Shown here one piece after another: positions 1 through 8,771 of a stretch of DNA of 15,919 nucleotides. The notes under the pieces were generated by a model. It searched no databases, was not told where the DNA came from, and worked only from the letters and a program-made list of their open reading frames with translations. The stretch comes from Bacteroidota bacterium. GTDB lineage: Bacteria > Bacteroidota > Bacteroidia > Chitinophagales > Chitinophagaceae. Position 1 is the stretch's first letter. Every line of letters begins with the position of its first letter. The translations under genes were made by a program, and so were the position numbers. The stretch spans positions 1 through 15,919 of the forward strand of contig JAFAGE010000378.1 of NCBI GenBank assembly GCA_023423015.1, in the 5' to 3' direction.

Positions 1-387
1 TTAGTAGAGTGGGTGGAAGCAAACCGCCTGGAGCTCTCGAGGCACGAATTATTTGCGACCGGGACGACAGGAAGAAAAATGGAAGAGCAACTCGACAGAC
101 CGGTAACCAAGTTACTGAGTGGACCTATCGGCGGCGACCAGCAGATCGGGGCGATGATTGCTCAAGGTGCACTTGATATATTGATATTCTTCTGGGACCC
201 TATGGAAGCCCAGCCTCATGATAGTGATGTAAAAGCTCTTCTCCGGGTAGCCATTGCCTGGAACTGCATCGTAGCCTGTGATAGTTCCACGGCTGACTTT
301 TTGCTTACATCTCCATTAATGCTTCAGGAGTATGAAGTAAAGATTCCGGACTACACCGGCTATCTAACCAGAAAAATCAATTATTGA
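1..387 (+). CDS. mgsA: Methylglyoxal synthase, 3' part (5' end outside window)
   Basis: Converts dihydroxyacetone phosphate to methylglyoxal and phosphate in the cytosol, a bypass of lower glycolysis. The reading frame is open from base 1 (LVEW before the GTG at 13), so that GTG is not the real start; 128 residues are visible and comparison with E. coli MgsA (152 aa) suggests about 25 are missing. The ATGTTG motif, GPIGGDQQ (Asp equivalent to E. coli D71) and QPHDSDVKALLR (His and Asp equivalent to H98 and D101) are all present, as is the FFWDP segment, so the active site looks intact. The C-terminus IPDYTGYL also matches the family. The stop TGA overlaps the TTG start of the next gene, so the two are likely co-transcribed. 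Confidence 0.95.
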   Translation, partial: LVEWVEANRLELSRHELFATGTTGRKMEEQLDRPVTKLLSGPIGGDQQIGAMIAQGALDILIFFWDPMEAQPHDSDVKALLRVAIAWNCIVACDSSTADFLLTSPLMLQEYEVKIPDYTGYLTRKINY

Positions 388-2873
388 ACATAATAACAAA
401 CAGAGACGCTTTTAAAAGGCTGGGAATATACATTTTATATGCGCTGGCTGGTTTACTGGGACTGATTCTGCTTACCTGGGCGATTTTGTCTGTGTATGTG
501 GAGAAAAACGAACAGGAATTAACCCGCAAAGTATCAGCTATCGTCAGCAAGAGAACCCACGGTGAGGTGTCGGTTAAGGGATTATCCGTTAGCTTTTTCA
601 GCACCTTCCCCTTTCTCTCACTCCATCTGCAGGATGTTGTGGTTCGGGATAGTCTGTTCACCCGGCATAGGCTTGATTTACTGAATGCGGAAGACATTTA
701 TCTGCGTGCAAGCCTTCCAGGATTGATCTCGGGACGAGAGCCGGTGGGTAAAGTAGTAGTCAGGAACGGCAATATCAACCTGTTTACCGATTCTGCTGGT
801 AGCACTAATGAATATGTATTGAAATCCGGCGAGAAGCAGCAGAAAGACGACCCGTTCAATATGCCGGATATCGAGTTGAAGCAGGTAACGATAAAGCTGG
901 AGAACCTGAAGAATAAAAAGCTCTATCACGGCGAATTGCAGTCGCTTGTATGCCGGCCAACGAAAAAGAAGGAACGGCTGATATTTCGAACAAACATGCG
1001 CCTGTTGTCGAAGAATGTGGCCTTCAACACGGCAACGGGTTCATACCTGCGTAACAAGTTTGTCGAGGGCAAGTTTGACCTGGTTTATTCCCTCGATTCC
1101 GAGAAACTGCTGATTGACCGGATTAAACTGGATATTGAAGGACATCCATATGTATTCGACGGCTATTTTACCCTTGACAAAGAAAGCACCGAATTTAAAC
1201 TCGGTATCACTTCAGGCCGGGTAGACTATAAGAAGGCGGCATCAATTCTTCGGGAACTTCTGGAAAAGAAGCTGAATGAATATTCTATCTCCAAACCAAT
1301 TTCGCTGGATGTGAAAGTTGCGGGTAGAACTAATGAAAAGGCTCAACCTCTGATAAATGTTAACATTAAAGTGCAGAACAGCAAAGTAGGTACGCCGCTG
1401 GGAGAATTTGACGAATGCAGTTTTGAAGGATCATTTAACAACCAAATGGATCCTGCAAAAGGAAAAGTTGATGAAAATTCGCTGATTCATCTGACAGCGT
1501 TTACCGGCAAATGGGAACAGATCCTTCTCAAATCTAAAAATATAAGGATCTCTAATCTCACCTACCCGTTTCTCGAATGCGACCTGGCGTCTGATGTCGA
1601 TTTGAAGTCACTTAACAATCTTGCCGAAAGCGCCAGTATCCGGTTCCTGAATGGCAAAAGTTCAGTGAACGTTATTTTTAAAGGTTCGCTGGCCGGTCGC
1701 GACAGCATTGCATCTACGCTGAGTGGAGAAATCGGTATATACAATGCACAGCTTAAATATCTGCCGAGAAACTTTACCCTTAGTAACTGCGAAGGAAAAC
1801 TTGTGTTCGAAAACAACGACTTACGCGTTGCTAAACTCAAGGCCACTACAGGGAAAACAAATCTTGTGATGAATGGTGTGGCAAAAAATTTCCTTTCCAT
1901 GCTAGACATCAGCCCTGAAAAACTTGTCTTGTCATGGGACATATCTACAGCGGCACTGCACCTTGAAGATTTTAAATCATTTCTTTCGAAAACAGCATCG
2001 AACCAGCCCGAAAAACAAAAGCGGTCCCGTTTTGCAACTACAGCCAGTAAAATTGACAAACTATTTGCAGAAGGAGACATGTTTATCAATCTGCGTACTC
2101 CTGTGATGGATTATAAAACCTTCAAGGCAACCGACGTGGTAGCCCGCGTGGTTCTAAAGACCACAGAGATTGCTTTCGAAAAAGTTCAGCTGAAACACGC
2201 AGGAGGAGAAATGAATGTAAGCGGATCGGTTTCCAATGGAGAAAAGTTCAACCCTGTAACATTGCATAGCCAATTGTCGGGAATGGATATCCCAACGCTC
2301 TTTGAAGCCTTTGAAAATTTTGGACAGGATGCGGTTACGCACGAGAACCTGAGCGGGAAACTGTCTGCTGATGTAAACTTCAGAACTGGTCTGAATAATG
2401 ATGCAAAATTGATAAGCGAAGCAAACGAGGGCGAAGTGATGTTTCTCCTTGAGAACGGAGAGCTGAACAACTTTCAACCTTTGATAGAAATCTCAAATAA
2501 GGCATTTAAAAAACAGGATTTCAGCCGCATTAAATTCGCTGATTTGAAGAACCGTCTCGAAGTGAAGGGCACTACCTTTATCATTAATAAGATGGACATA
2601 CGTTCAACGGCTCTGAATCTGTCGGTGGAAGGAATCTACGATCTGAAAAAGGGAACCGACATGAGCATCACACTGCCGGTGAGTAACCTGACCAAAAGCC
2701 AGGCGGATACGGATATTACGGAAAATGGCAGGGCGAAAAAAGGTGTGAGTCTGCGCCTGCGGGCCCGGACCGGTGACGACGGGAAGTTGAAAGTGAGTTG
2801 GGATCCTTTCCGGCGTGCTAAAAAGAAGAAGGAAGAAGTGAGTGATTCCACGCAGGCCTTGCCTGAAGAATAA
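384..2873 (+). CDS. AsmA-like membrane-anchored protein
   Basis: An 829-residue AsmA-family protein, a class related to TamB/YhdP bridge-like proteins connected with outer-membrane biogenesis and lipid traffic; the precise role here is unknown. Residues about 14-37 form one hydrophobic N-terminal helix, and the rest should lie in the periplasm as beta-rich repeats. The segment STFPFLSLHLQDVVVRDS (about 72-89) is the typical AsmA N-terminal signature of Bacteroidota, and residues about 650-770 resemble the AsmA-like C-terminal region (GELNNFQPLIEISNK, then KMDIRSTALNLSVEG). The tail is very basic (RRAKKKKEE). The start is the TTG at 384: an in-frame stop lies at 333-335, no ATG occurs between, and later starts would cut the membrane helix. 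Overlap with mgsA (TTGA) suggests translational coupling. Confidence 0.88.
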   Translation: MNIITNRDAFKRLGIYILYALAGLLGLILLTWAILSVYVEKNEQELTRKVSAIVSKRTHGEVSVKGLSVSFFSTFPFLSLHLQDVVVRDSLFTRHRLDLLNAEDIYLRASLPGLISGREPVGKVVVRNGNINLFTDSAGSTNEYVLKSGEKQQKDDPFNMPDIELKQVTIKLENLKNKKLYHGELQSLVCRPTKKKERLIFRTNMRLLSKNVAFNTATGSYLRNKFVEGKFDLVYSLDSEKLLIDRIKLDIEGHPYVFDGYFTLDKESTEFKLGITSGRVDYKKAASILRELLEKKLNEYSISKPISLDVKVAGRTNEKAQPLINVNIKVQNSKVGTPLGEFDECSFEGSFNNQMDPAKGKVDENSLIHLTAFTGKWEQILLKSKNIRISNLTYPFLECDLASDVDLKSLNNLAESASIRFLNGKSSVNVIFKGSLAGRDSIASTLSGEIGIYNAQLKYLPRNFTLSNCEGKLVFENNDLRVAKLKATTGKTNLVMNGVAKNFLSMLDISPEKLVLSWDISTAALHLEDFKSFLSKTASNQPEKQKRSRFATTASKIDKLFAEGDMFINLRTPVMDYKTFKATDVVARVVLKTTEIAFEKVQLKHAGGEMNVSGSVSNGEKFNPVTLHSQLSGMDIPTLFEAFENFGQDAVTHENLSGKLSADVNFRTGLNNDAKLISEANEGEVMFLLENGELNNFQPLIEISNKAFKKQDFSRIKFADLKNRLEVKGTTFIINKMDIRSTALNLSVEGIYDLKKGTDMSITLPVSNLTKSQADTDITENGRAKKGVSLRLRARTGDDGKLKVSWDPFRRAKKKKEEVSDSTQALPEE

Positions 2874-2876
2874 AGG

Positions 2877-2884
2877 TAAATTTG
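2877..2884 (+). promoter_or_regulatory. TAnnTTTG -7 box of uvrB
   Basis: TAAATTTG is a perfect match to the Bacteroidota -7 consensus TAnnTTTG. It begins 3 nt after the asmA-like stop and ends 8 nt before the uvrB ATG. A TTG at 2859-2861 could be the -33 element, but the 15 nt spacing is shorter than usual. The expected transcription start is within a few bases of the ATG, giving a very short or absent leader. Confidence 0.6.
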
Positions 2885-2892
2885 CAGTTCAC

Positions 2893-4935
2893 ATGGGCTT
2901 TAAATTACATACACCATATACTCCTGCAGGTGATCAGCCGCAGGCTATCCAGGAACTTACCAATGGTATTTTGCAGGGAGAGCAATACCAGACACTGCTT
3001 GGCGTAACGGGATCGGGCAAAACGTTCACAATAGCAAATGTTATTCAGAATGTGCAGAAACCTACCCTTGTACTTACACACAACAAGACGCTTGTTGCAC
3101 AGTTGTATGGTGAGTTCAAGCAGTTTTTTCCTGAGAATGCTGTTGGATACTTTGTCAGCTACTACGACTATTACCAACCCGAAGCTTACATGCCTGTGAG
3201 TGATACTTACATCGAAAAAGATCAAAGTATCAATGAGGAACTTGATAAACTAAGGCTGCAGGCCACCGCCCAATTGTTGAGCGGCAGACGAGATATCATA
3301 GTAGTTGCATCTGTAAGTTGTATTTATGGTATTGGTAATCCGACAGAATACGAAAACAGCATCATCCGGTTGCAGAGAGGCCAGGTAATTTCCAGGCAGG
3401 GATTTCTGCATTCACTGGTCAACTCATTGTATATGCGAAGCCAGGGCGACTTCAAACGAGGCTCGTTCAGGGTGCAGGGTGATACCGTAGATGTGAACCT
3501 TCCGTATCTGGACTATGGTTATCGCATTTCATTTTTTGGCGACGAGATTGAAGAGATTGAAAGCATCGATGTGCAGAATGGCAAACGTATTATGAAGCTG
3601 GAAAATGCAGCAGTGTTCCCGGCCAACCTTTATCTCGCCCCGAAAGACATGATGCAAACGATCCTCGCTGAGATCCAGGATGAGATGCTAGCCCAGGTAG
3701 ATTACTTCAAATCCGTTGGCAAGTTTATCGAAGCGCAAAGGCTATCGGAAAGAGTAAATTTCGACCTTGAAATGATCCGCGAACTCGGGTTTTGTAATGG
3801 TGTTGAAAATTATTCGAGGTTCTTTGACCGCAGGAGACCAGGTAGCAGACCATTCTGTTTACTCGATTATTTTCCAAAAGATTTTTTGTGCGTTATCGAT
3901 GAAAGTCACCAAACAGTCCCGCAGGTCAGTGGCATGTACGGTGGCGACCGAAGCCGCAAACTGATCCTGGTGGACTACGGTTTCAGATTGCCATCTGCGT
4001 TGGATAACAGGCCACTTAATTTCCATGAGTTTGAGAACATGATGAACCAGGTGATATTTGTTTCAGCAACACCCGGAGATTACGAATTGGAGAAAACAGG
4101 TGGTGTTGTTGTAGAGCAGGTAGTACGTCCGACCGGGTTGCTTGATCCGCCGATTGAAATAAGGCCAAGTGTAAACCAGATCGACGATCTGCTGGATGAA
4201 ATAGATAAGAGGGTAACGAAGGGTGACCGTGTGTTGGTTACAACACTTACAAAACGCATGGCCGAAGAGATGGACAGATACCTTCACCGTATAAACATTA
4301 AATCAAAATACATCCACAGCGAAGTAGACACTCTCGAAAGAGTTGAAATACTTCGTCAGCTCAGGTTGGGTGAAATCGATGTGCTTGTAGGCGTGAACCT
4401 GTTGAGAGAAGGTTTGGACCTGCCGGAAGTTTCACTCGTGGCAATACTCGACGCAGATAAGGAAGGCTTTCTGCGTAATGAAAAGTCGCTCACCCAAACA
4501 GCGGGCCGTGCGGCGCGCAATGTAGATGGCCTTGTTATCTTCTATGCAGATAAGATGACGGATAGTATGCAGAAGACGATTGATGAAACAACCAGGAGGC
4601 GGGAAAAACAAATTGCCTATAACATTGAACACAATATCACACCTACAACAGTGAAGAAGAGTAAAGAGCAGGTATTTGCACAAACTTCTGTGCTTGATAT
4701 CAAGGGCTATGATCCGAAAAATCCCCATGCGCTGGCGGCCGAAGCTGCTCCTGTTACGCTCGCTGCCGAAGAAGAGGCAGAATACATCACTATCCCCCAG
4801 CTGGAAAAAGGAATTGCAAAAATTAAGAAAGAAATGGAACGCGCAGCAAAAGATCTCGACTTCATGGAAGCTGCTCGCCTGCGGGACGAGATGTTTAGCT
4901 TAAAAAAGAAACTCGAAGAAATGAAGATCAGGTAA
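2893..4935 (+). CDS. uvrB: UvrABC system protein B (excinuclease subunit)
   Basis: Damage-recognition helicase subunit of nucleotide excision repair; it receives damaged DNA from UvrA and recruits UvrC. The protein is 680 residues, close to the E. coli length of 673. Visible are Walker A GVTGSGKT (37-44), the beta-hairpin region around YYDYYQPEAYMP, the DESHQT Walker B motif, the SATPGDYE motif, the C-terminal helicase motifs GVNLLREGLDLPEVS and QTAGRAARN, and a C-terminal UVR domain (KEMERAAKDLDFMEAARLRD) for the UvrC contact. The ATG at 2893 is preferred over the longer frame from 2842 because family members begin near F-K-L and the extra 17 codons run back across the promoter box into the upstream gene. 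It is convergent with the glycosyltransferase, with one base between stops. Confidence 0.98.
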   Translation: MGFKLHTPYTPAGDQPQAIQELTNGILQGEQYQTLLGVTGSGKTFTIANVIQNVQKPTLVLTHNKTLVAQLYGEFKQFFPENAVGYFVSYYDYYQPEAYMPVSDTYIEKDQSINEELDKLRLQATAQLLSGRRDIIVVASVSCIYGIGNPTEYENSIIRLQRGQVISRQGFLHSLVNSLYMRSQGDFKRGSFRVQGDTVDVNLPYLDYGYRISFFGDEIEEIESIDVQNGKRIMKLENAAVFPANLYLAPKDMMQTILAEIQDEMLAQVDYFKSVGKFIEAQRLSERVNFDLEMIRELGFCNGVENYSRFFDRRRPGSRPFCLLDYFPKDFLCVIDESHQTVPQVSGMYGGDRSRKLILVDYGFRLPSALDNRPLNFHEFENMMNQVIFVSATPGDYELEKTGGVVVEQVVRPTGLLDPPIEIRPSVNQIDDLLDEIDKRVTKGDRVLVTTLTKRMAEEMDRYLHRINIKSKYIHSEVDTLERVEILRQLRLGEIDVLVGVNLLREGLDLPEVSLVAILDADKEGFLRNEKSLTQTAGRAARNVDGLVIFYADKMTDSMQKTIDETTRRREKQIAYNIEHNITPTTVKKSKEQVFAQTSVLDIKGYDPKNPHALAAEAAPVTLAAEEEAEYITIPQLEKGIAKIKKEMERAAKDLDFMEAARLRDEMFSLKKKLEEMKIR

Positions 4936-4936
4936 T

Positions 4937-5812
4937 TTACCTGCGCGAACGAAGTTTCTGCGAAATGGCCGCTACCGAACCTCTTACAATGATGCCGGCA
5001 TCAAGCAGCCACGCATAGGGCCCGTTGCCATAGTGTTTGCGAACGTATTGGCTCATTGCGCGGTAAAACTGTATAACATATCGTGTATCCTTTTTGGTGC
5101 TGGAACCTTTAAAATGCACAATGGTTACGTCGGGAAAATAGTAGTTGAAATAACCAGCTTTCAGAACGCGATAACTCAGGTCGATATCTTCTGCATACAT
5201 GAAAAAGCGTTCATCAAATCCCCCAATCTTCTCCAACACCGATTTTCTGAGCATCATAAAAGCACCGGAAAGTACATCGACACGATTGATTTGGAACTCG
5301 CCGAGGTGACCCGCATAATATTTAGCAAAATAGGATGATCGTGGGAAGAACTTAATAACACCTGAAAGTTTCCAGAATGAAGCGGCAGCAGTGGGTAGAC
5401 CCCGTTTGGATTCTTTCAAAAATTCATTGTTGCCATTCACCATTCTTACGCCCAATGCGCCCGCCTCTGGGTTGCTGCGCATGAATAATACACATTGGTC
5501 AAGCGCCCCCGGAGGGAGGAACGTGTCCGGGTTAAGGAAAAGCACAAACTCCCCCGAACACAAAGGCAGGGCCTGGTTGTTTGCACGCGCAAATCCGACA
5601 TTCGTTTCATTACGGATGAAGTGAAATTCGGGGAACCTTGCGCTGAGGTATTCCACGCTCCCGTCGGTTGAAGCGTTGTCGATTACATAAACCTCAAAGA
5701 TTGTAGTTGTTGCGGCCGCTTGAACGGATCTGAGACATTGCTCCAACAGATCCTTAACATTATAGTTTACAATAATGATGGAGAGGGTCACCGCATAAAG
5801 ATAGCCAATCAT
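4937..5812 (-). CDS. GT2-family glycosyltransferase
   Basis: A 291-residue GT-A fold transferase of the rhamnosyltransferase-like GT2 group, probably adding a sugar to a surface glycan; donor and acceptor cannot be told. It shows the N-terminal SIIIVNYN strand (11-18), the nucleotide-binding VIDNASTDGS (44-52), NETNVGFARANNQ (68-80), the metal-binding NPDT (94-97, equivalent of DxD), and the acceptor-side GGFDERFFMYAEDIDLSYR (198-215) with the expected ED pair. No transmembrane segment is clear. The ATG at 5812 is chosen over a TTG at 5851, because the fold begins soon after it and the longer form would consume the promoter space shared with the divergent GH3-like gene. It is a lone gene, without other glycan genes next to it. 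Confidence 0.9.
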   Translation of the reverse strand: MIGYLYAVTLSIIIVNYNVKDLLEQCLRSVQAAATTTIFEVYVIDNASTDGSVEYLSARFPEFHFIRNETNVGFARANNQALPLCSGEFVLFLNPDTFLPPGALDQCVLFMRSNPEAGALGVRMVNGNNEFLKESKRGLPTAAASFWKLSGVIKFFPRSSYFAKYYAGHLGEFQINRVDVLSGAFMMLRKSVLEKIGGFDERFFMYAEDIDLSYRVLKAGYFNYYFPDVTIVHFKGSSTKKDTRYVIQFYRAMSQYVRKHYGNGPYAWLLDAGIIVRGSVAAISQKLRSRR

Positions 5813-5829
5813 CTTTCCTGCCAAACCCG

Positions 5830-5837
5830 TAATTTTG
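5830..5837 (+). promoter_or_regulatory. TAnnTTTG -7 box before the GH3-like gene
   Basis: TAATTTTG matches the Bacteroidota -7 consensus and ends 29 nt before the ATG at 5867. It lies in the 54 bp between two divergent starts, which must also hold the glycosyltransferase promoter. No TTG is seen at the normal -33 distance, so this call is moderate. Confidence 0.45.
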
Positions 5838-5866
5838 AACGCCCGGCTCAACCCGGCGATAGTCCG

Positions 5867-7381
5867 ATGGCTCTATTTGATATTTCATTACCACCCACGA
5901 TTGCAAAGGCTTTACATCTTCCGGCAAGATCGCCGGAAAGATTACAGCTTAAGGTATTGAAGAGACTGCTCGCTAAAGCGAGATTTACAGAATTCGGACA
6001 AACCTTCCATTTCGATGAAATTTTATTGTCGAATGATATTTACAGGGAATATCGCAAACGTGTACCCTTATTCGATTATAACAAAATCTACAAGGAGTTC
6101 TGGCATAAAACTCTCGAAGGTATTCCTGATGTTTGCTGGCCGGGGAGGATCAAATACTTCGCACTGAGTTCCGGAACTTCGGAAGCTTCCAGTAAATACA
6201 TTCCTATAACGAGCGACCTCATGCGCGGCAACCGCATGATCATGATAAAACAATTGATCAGTTTGCGGCATTACCAGGATGTTCCGGTAAGGAACGTGGG
6301 TAAAGGATGGCTGATGCTTGGCGGAAGCACAGACCTTGATAAGGGTCCTGGATATTATTCTGGCGACCTTAGTGGCATCACAGCCAAGAAAGCACCTTTC
6401 TGGTTTTCTCCCTTCTACAAACCAGGGAAGAAAATTGCCAAAACAAAAGACTGGAACAACAAGATTGAAAAAATTGTTGAAGAAGCTCCCAACTGGGACA
6501 TCAGTTTTGTTGTAGGAGTGCCTGCCTGGATACAGATGTGCATGGAAAAGATTATTGACAGATATAATCTCAAAACGATTCACGACATCTGGCCAAACCT
6601 GTCATTCTTCGTCCACGGAGGTGTATCATTCGAACCATACAGAAAGGGCTTTGAAAAACTCATAAGCAAACCACTCACCTACATTGAGACGTATCTATCG
6701 TCGGAAGGATTTATTGCTTACCAGGATCGCCAGTTCGCGAAAGGATTGCGACTCGCTTTGAATGAACATATCTTCTTCGAGTTTGTTCCCTTCAACGATA
6801 AGAATTTTGATGCCGATGGAAACATACATCCGGATGCACAAACACTAACCATTGAAGAAATTGATGAAGGAATAGACTACGCTATCTTATTAAGTACGGC
6901 TGCCGGAGCCTGGAGGTATCTTATTGGCGACACCATCAGGCTTGTAGATAAAAAAAGAAGCGAGATAATTATCACAGGTAGAACAAAACACTTCCTCAGC
7001 CTGGTTGGCGAACACCTGAGTGTAGACAACATGAACAAGGCGGTGAAGCTGGCGAGTGCCGAATTAAATATATGCATCCCCGAATACACCGTTGCAGGTG
7101 TTCCTCATGGTTTGTTCTTTGCACATAAATGGTGGGTCGCATGCGACGATAACATAGATCCCGAAGTATTACGTACAAAAATTGATAGTCATCTGATACA
7201 GCTCAATGATGATTATGCAGTTGAACGCAAAAGCGCTTTAAAAGATGTTTACCTTGATATACTTCCCGAATCCAGGTTCATGGAGTTTATGCACATGAAA
7301 GGTAAGATTGGTGGACAACACAAGTTTCCGCGCGTAATGAAAGGCAAGATGTATGAAGAGTGGATACGATTTTTAGAATAG
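5867..7381 (+). CDS. GH3-like acyl-acid-amido synthetase
   Basis: A 504-residue member of the GH3 branch of the ANL adenylate-forming superfamily. Plant GH3 enzymes join carboxylic acids such as auxin or jasmonate to amino acids through an acyl-AMP; the substrate of the bacterial relatives is not known to me. Motif 1 for ATP binding is SSGTSEASSKYIPIT (101-115), motif 2 is YLSSEG (276-281), motif 3 is WRYLIGD (349-355), followed by the hinge-like TGRTKHFLSLVGEHLS (370-385). All appear intact. The ATG at 5867 gives the usual MALFD-type N-terminus; the longer frame from 5720 runs through the divergent glycosyltransferase start and is rejected. The LysE-type exporter begins 12 nt after the stop. 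Confidence 0.9.
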   Translation: MALFDISLPPTIAKALHLPARSPERLQLKVLKRLLAKARFTEFGQTFHFDEILLSNDIYREYRKRVPLFDYNKIYKEFWHKTLEGIPDVCWPGRIKYFALSSGTSEASSKYIPITSDLMRGNRMIMIKQLISLRHYQDVPVRNVGKGWLMLGGSTDLDKGPGYYSGDLSGITAKKAPFWFSPFYKPGKKIAKTKDWNNKIEKIVEEAPNWDISFVVGVPAWIQMCMEKIIDRYNLKTIHDIWPNLSFFVHGGVSFEPYRKGFEKLISKPLTYIETYLSSEGFIAYQDRQFAKGLRLALNEHIFFEFVPFNDKNFDADGNIHPDAQTLTIEEIDEGIDYAILLSTAAGAWRYLIGDTIRLVDKKRSEIIITGRTKHFLSLVGEHLSVDNMNKAVKLASAELNICIPEYTVAGVPHGLFFAHKWWVACDDNIDPEVLRTKIDSHLIQLNDDYAVERKSALKDVYLDILPESRFMEFMHMKGKIGGQHKFPRVMKGKMYEEWIRFLE

Positions 7382-7389
7382 TACATTTG
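7382..7389 (+). promoter_or_regulatory. TAnnTTTG -7 box of lysE-like gene
   Basis: TACATTTG starts on the base after the GH3-like stop codon and ends 4 nt before the ATG at 7394. It is a perfect match to the Bacteroidota -7 element. No TTG occurs at the expected -33 distance. If used, the message would begin at or very near the ATG. Confidence 0.55.
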
Positions 7390-7393
7390 TAGG

Positions 7394-8023
7394 ATGTGGC
7401 AGGCGATCATAAGCGGCGTTACTCTTGGTCTGGTTCTGGTGATATCAGTCGGCCCGGTCATCTTCACGATCATCAAACAAAGTCTGAATAATGGTCGTGA
7501 AGGTGGATTCAGTTTTATTGCAGGGGTTTGGGTCAGCGACATAATTCTCATTGTAATCAGCAATGCTTTTTCTGAGCTTATCACAAACCTGATGGAGTAT
7601 CGAAAGTTACTCGGTATCGTAGGCAGCATCTTTCTTATCCTGATGGGAATCTTTTATGTCTTCTTCAAAAAGATCAAACTTCAAAACTCGGAAGGTGGAG
7701 CAGCAAAATTTTCAAAGCGGGATATGGCAAAAATTTTTACATCCGGCTTTTTCCTGAACACCCTTAATCCCAATGTATTCTTATTCTGGCTTACTACGGC
7801 AACTGCTCTTGCTTCAGAATATTCGCTCAATGAAAGGATTCTTATTTTTTCAATCTGCCTCGCCGTTAACATCGCAGCAGATATACTAAAAGTTCTGATG
7901 GCTGGCAAGCTGCGTAGCCGTTTAACGTTGCACAACATAAGTGTCATCAACAAGATTTCCGGTTCAATTCTGGTAGCATTCGGGGTGGCATTACTTGTGG
8001 GCACAATGTTGTTTCGTCCATAA
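7394..8023 (+). CDS. LysE/RhtB-type amino acid exporter
   Basis: A 209-residue inner-membrane protein of the LysE superfamily, whose members export amino acids or related small molecules; the substrate is unknown. Five to six hydrophobic helices can be seen, at about 5-27, 40-62, 70-92, 112-135, 145-166 and 186-207. The conserved helix-1 motif ISVGPVIF (about 17-24) matches the family's G-P signature, and a basic loop follows helix 3 (FFKKIKLQ). Length is normal for the family. The ATG at 7394 fits the first helix closely. Its position behind the GH3-like gene allows, but does not show, that it exports that enzyme's product. Confidence 0.88.
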   Translation: MWQAIISGVTLGLVLVISVGPVIFTIIKQSLNNGREGGFSFIAGVWVSDIILIVISNAFSELITNLMEYRKLLGIVGSIFLILMGIFYVFFKKIKLQNSEGGAAKFSKRDMAKIFTSGFFLNTLNPNVFLFWLTTATALASEYSLNERILIFSICLAVNIAADILKVLMAGKLRSRLTLHNISVINKISGSILVAFGVALLVGTMLFRP

Positions 8024-8058
8024 CGTTAAGTATTTAAATTGCATCCAATCAACTGTTG

Positions 8059-8763
8059 ATGGCCGTTAAAACCAAAGGGCTCGTACCCCGTGTATGGAGA
8101 AGGATTAAACGTATCCTGCTCGTATTGTTCCTGCTTCATTTCGTTTATATACTTCTACTGAAATGGGTCGATCCTCCTATTACACTTACCCAACTGCATA
8201 GTTGGATTACAGGTGATGGCCTTAAAAGGGATTATGTAAATCGCAACGAGATGTCGAAGTACTCTATGTTGGCCATTCTGGCTGCCGAAGACCAGGTGTT
8301 TCCGGATCATAGCGGCTTCGATTGGAAGAGTATTGGTAAAGCAATTGACCATAATAAGAGAAAGCCCAACAAAGTGCGGGGTGCATCAACGATCAGCCAG
8401 CAGGTAGCAAAAAATGTGTTTTTGTGGCAAGGAAGAAGTTGGTTCCGGAAAGCACTGGAAACATATTTCACATTCATGATTGAACTCGCCTGGGGCAAGA
8501 AAAGAATCCTGGAAGTTTATATGAATGTTGCTGAAACCGGCAAAGGCATATTCGGCATTGAAGCCGCAGCGCAGCATTATTTCAAAAAACCGGCAAAAAA
8601 ACTAAGTCGCCGCGAATCGGCTTTGATTGCATCCTGCCTGCCTAACCCGGGAGTTTACACCATCCAACCGCTCTCAAAATACGTAGCTGAAAAATCGCAG
8701 AGGGTTATAAAAGGCATGAACCATCTTGAAAGAGATGCCGATGTTGAAAAGCTATTGCAGTAA
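8059..8763 (+). CDS. mtgA: Monofunctional peptidoglycan glycosyltransferase
   Basis: Polymerises lipid II into glycan strands at the outer face of the inner membrane. The 234-residue protein has one N-terminal anchor (about 17-35) after a basic cytoplasmic start, then a single GT51 domain. GT51 motifs are clear: AAEDQVFPDH with the catalytic Glu at 77, RGASTISQQVAKN (107-119), KRILEVYMNVAETG (148-161) and RRESALIASCLPNP (184-197). There is no transpeptidase domain, so this is the MtgA form rather than a class A PBP. The ATG at 8059 is chosen over the TTG immediately before it. A degenerate -7-like TAAATTG precedes it by 17 nt. It converges on the kinase gene with an 8 nt gap. Confidence 0.94.
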   Translation: MAVKTKGLVPRVWRRIKRILLVLFLLHFVYILLLKWVDPPITLTQLHSWITGDGLKRDYVNRNEMSKYSMLAILAAEDQVFPDHSGFDWKSIGKAIDHNKRKPNKVRGASTISQQVAKNVFLWQGRSWFRKALETYFTFMIELAWGKKRILEVYMNVAETGKGIFGIEAAAQHYFKKPAKKLSRRESALIASCLPNPGVYTIQPLSKYVAEKSQRVIKGMNHLERDADVEKLLQ

Positions 8764-8771
8764 ATGAATTA

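Noticed and set aside
1562..2089. Minus-strand open frame of 175 codons inside the AsmA-like gene
   Set aside because: It lies wholly within a well-supported gene, shows no family motif and has no promoter-like start.
2842..2892. Longer uvrB N-terminus from an upstream ATG
   Set aside because: It overlaps the preceding gene and its promoter box, and the residues have no counterpart in UvrB proteins.
5720..5866. Longer N-terminus of the GH3-like protein
   Set aside because: It runs antisense through the glycosyltransferase start and adds sequence unlike the GH3 family.
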